This document shows, piece by piece, positions 61,501 to 64,000 of a stretch of 64,000 nt of DNA (its first letter is position 1; every line of letters begins with the position of its first letter). Made by a program: the position numbers and the translations under genes. The stretch lies in assembly GCF_021917145.1 (NCBI RefSeq), contig NC_061067.1:928449-992448 (forward strand), in the 5' to 3' direction. The notes beneath the pieces were generated by a model. That model was not told the DNA's origin and did no database searches. It worked only from the letters and a program-made list of their open reading frames with translations. The stretch comes from Hypomesus transpacificus (taxonomy: Eukaryota > Chordata > Actinopteri > Osmeriformes > Osmeridae).

Positions 61501-62671
61501 ATGACTGGGTGTAGACTGGATGAAGACTGTTCCTCCTCACATCCCCTGTGGAGTCTACTCAAAACGGTCCAAGGTTGCGCCACATCTGAATACTTCCCAG
61601 GAGAAACGTCTGTCCTCTATAGTGTTCCCATTCTAAACCCTCTACCTCCACCCCCCCTCCCCATCAAATACTAACCCAGATGTGTGCTTCTCTCCTCCGC
61701 TCCACCCCTCAGGGCCCTTCCCCCCCCCCCCCCCCCCCCCCCCGTCTGGGAGCAGGGACAACCCAGGACAAGACCACTCACTTCATGGTCAGGGGCTGGG
61801 TGCCTCCCCCCCCCCCCCCCCCTCCCTGTCCACAAAACTAAACCTTATTTCCGTGTTCCAGACCTGGGAGCTGGCCCTCAACCCTGTCTTTCTGACTGAC
61901 TGAAGACCACCTGTGCTGGATTTCCAGAATCTTGCCTTGCACTCTCCAATTTGAATAAAGATGGCTCTAATCTGATGACATGAAACAAAACACAACAGAA
62001 ACACACACATGCACACACAGCGCTACTCTCTCTCTCTCTCTACCTTACAGTCACGAGCTAGAGAACACACAGTCAACACACCGAGTCCTTACAGCAGTGC
62101 AAGTTTGTCCACTTGCTGAGAGGAGAGGAACAAAAGATGGAGAGAAGGAGAGAGAAAGAGATGTTTGTGATGAGATGCTAATGAGAGCCGTGGTGAGTCA
62201 GGGAGAGAGAGGGGGATGCAGTGAGGAAGCTAGATAGAAAAGCCCTCAGGTCGTGAGGCCAAAGGTCATAGGTCACGAAGACAGGGGCGGTCAGCTCAAA
62301 CCCAGGCGCTACCTGTGTTTGTCTGTGCCCTGAGCCCACAGGCTCTATGGGACCTCAGCTTTAGCTTTGGGCCTGCGGAAGGTTTAACCAAGGGACACCA
62401 GGAAGTTAGAACAGTTATGACATCATCTCTCTCCTTTAACACTCATATAGCTTAAAAGTGAAAACTAGGAACTAATGGCTAAACTAAACATGGCTGAAAT
62501 TACACTTCCCATTTTAACTTTTCAAAGGTTGAGTATCTATAATACTCCTATTAATATGATATTGTTGGACTGAATTAGAGTCATCAATGTTAAAATCCCA
62601 CAATCCGTGATGACTAACGACCCTGCCTACGAGTAGAGGTGCAATCCCACGATGCTTTGCGGTGTGCGTAC

Positions 62672-62969
62672 CTGCGGCCGCTGGCATCTCGGAGGACAGC
62701 AGCCCCCGGGTCCACGGCCCGCGCCTCCAGCTCCTGCACCTCCTCCAGGAGGGACTTCCTCACCGTGCGACGGCCCCTACCACACACAGGAGAGCAGGCA
62801 TGAACACACCTGACCAGGATGGCTTCACATGGTGCAGGCCAAGCTCACGTGGAAACAGACAATAAGGGTCAGGTACTCACGCGTTCCACGCAAAGTCTTT
62901 GAGTAGACAAGCTGCCGGCACCAGGACCAGACCCAGCCAGAAGTGCCAGCACTGCATGACTCTCCCAGC
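62672..62969 (-). CDS. atp8a2-like phospholipid flippase, two C-terminal exons
   Basis: Exons 62969-62881 and 62776-62672 are phase compatible (phase 0 in, 2 between, 2 out). They encode [20 protein letters not shown] and then [20 protein letters not shown], ending in RDASGRR. This is the last transmembrane segment and start of the cytoplasmic tail of an ATP8A-type P4-ATPase. The HFWLG-LVP-ACL and LLEEVQELE wording is nearer ATP8A2 than ATP8A1. Such proteins flip phosphatidylserine and phosphatidylethanolamine to the cytosolic leaflet. The upstream part would lie beyond 64000. The final exon was not found and may be in the gap. Confidence 0.72.
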
Positions 62970-62975
62970 CTGCCA

Positions 62976-63262
62976 ACAACACAGCACAATGTGTTAGCAC
63001 AACGTCATGCTAGCATATTACAAACACAGCCAACATGTTAGCACGATGTCATGCTAGCACATTACAAACACAGCACAATATGTTCGCACAATGTCATGCT
63101 AGCACATTACAAACACAGCACAACGTCATGCTAGAACATTACAAACACAGCAAAACATGTTAGCACAACGTCATGCTAGCACATTACAAACACAGCACAA
63201 CGTCATGCTAGCACATTACAAACACAGCACAACGTAATACTAGCACATTACAAACACAGCAC
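62976..63262 (+). repeat. Imperfect minisatellite beside an atp8a2-like acceptor
   Basis: About eight imperfect units of acgtcatgctagcacattac plus aaacacagcaca, starting within about 10 bases of the acceptor at 62970-62971. Confidence 0.85.
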
Positions 63263-64000
63263 GATGAAGCCCAGACACAGCCTTGGCACAGTCACAGTCA
63301 GCACGGTAGGATACACAGTGAGGAGAAACGCTTCATTAAATAACCACAGGGGCTCTGTTCCCTCCTTGGCCCAGGTGCAGTCAGCCTCACTGACCTCTGA
63401 CCTCTCAACCCTAAGCCAGTCTCTAGGGCTTAATCATCCACACAACTACTCTGTACTCTGTCTTGCTTCCCTCAATCTTTCCTCCCCCACTTTGCCTCTC
63501 TCAATCTCTGCTCCCTCCTTCCCTCTATCTCAGAGACCGTTCCCTCCCTCTGTCTACACCAATCCAACCCTTCCTTTCACAATATCAGTCTCTTTCTGTC
63601 TCTCTTTCTCCAAGTCTCTCTCTCACCCTCACCCTCTCCCTATCAATCCCTCTCTCTCTTTCTCCCTCTCAGTCTCTCTCTCTCAGTCTCTCTCTCTCCC
63701 TCTCAGTCTCTCTCCCTCTCAGTCTCTCTCTCAGTCTCTTTCTCCCTCTGTCTCTCTCTCCCTCTCAGTCTCTCTCTCCCTCTCAGTCTCTCTCTCTCTC
63801 TCCCCCTCTCAGTCTCTCTCTCAGTCTCTCTCTCTCTCAGTCTCTCTCTCTCCCTCTCAGTCTCTCTCTCCCTCTCAGTCTCAGTCTCTCTCTCAGTCTC
63901 TCTTTCAGTGTCTCTCTCCCTCTACAACATGGATTCCCCCTCAGGGCAGAGTAGGAGTCTCTGTGCTGGCTCTATAAGGCTGTGACCTGAGGAGGAGAGA
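63263..64000. repeat. (CT)n-rich tract at window end
   Basis: From about 63530 to 63920 the sequence is ctctctcagtctctct-type pyrimidine repeat. Ser/Leu/Pro open frames across it are artefacts. It probably is intron of the atp8a2-like gene. Confidence 0.8.

Larger units (their letters stand above)
59613..62671 (-). other. boc 5' region with repeats and assembly gap
   Basis: This stretch holds (GA)n at 60062-60200, the dispersed repeat copy B, a Tc1-like terminus and the 500-N gap. It also has C runs at 61722-61743 and 61806-61822. The boc 5' UTR begins upstream of the acceptor at 59613-59614; its first exon(s) could not be placed. Confidence 0.6.

Noticed and set aside
60870-61674. ORFs of 168-265 aa spanning 60870-61674
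   Set aside because: They are made mostly of X residues from the 500-N gap.

Overview
This is a vertebrate, almost certainly teleost, nuclear genome segment. It has intron-rich genes with compact introns, abundant (CA)n, (GA)n and (TA)n microsatellites, many minisatellites, a Tc1-like terminus, five copies of one tRNA-headed SINE and a 500-base run of N (61001-61500) marking an assembly gap. The species cannot be fixed from the sequence.

Layout: ccdc191 (+, 3' half, coding 588-5736), zdhhc23 (-, 6862-9641), gramd1c (-, 12415-20899), atp6v1a (-, 23114-27989), naa50 (+, 31894-34793), usf3 (+, 37296-44777), boc (-, 47129-59595) and two exons of an atp8a2-like gene (-, 62672-62969). I rebuilt each coding sequence by choosing GT-AG junctions whose phases agree. 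The rebuilt lengths fit the families: atp6v1a 617 aa, naa50 169 aa, usf3 about 2280 aa, gramd1c about 647 aa, zdhhc23 about 425 aa, boc about 1038 aa. From memory, gene order and relative strands match human 3q13.2-q13.31, except that boc sits directly beside usf3 and an atp8a2-like gene follows boc.

The genes do not form one pathway. They are a synteny block: a centriole-type coiled-coil protein, a palmitoyltransferase, an ER sterol-transfer protein, the catalytic V-ATPase A subunit, an N-terminal acetyltransferase, a bHLH transcription factor and a Hedgehog co-receptor. atp6v1a and naa50 diverge from one short intergenic region. ccdc191 and zdhhc23 converge.

The most unusual signal is repeated structure at exon-intron junctions. 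Short tandem arrays copy splice donors in ccdc191 and boc and a splice acceptor in gramd1c, and other arrays begin within a few bases of splice sites. The SINE copies also lie with their 3' tails beside splice sites. In boc, a frame-neutral pair of FN3 exons has been duplicated into the last intron. Other points of interest are a hammerhead-ribozyme-like motif in a probable Penelope-like remnant and a candidate U12-type intron in atp6v1a.
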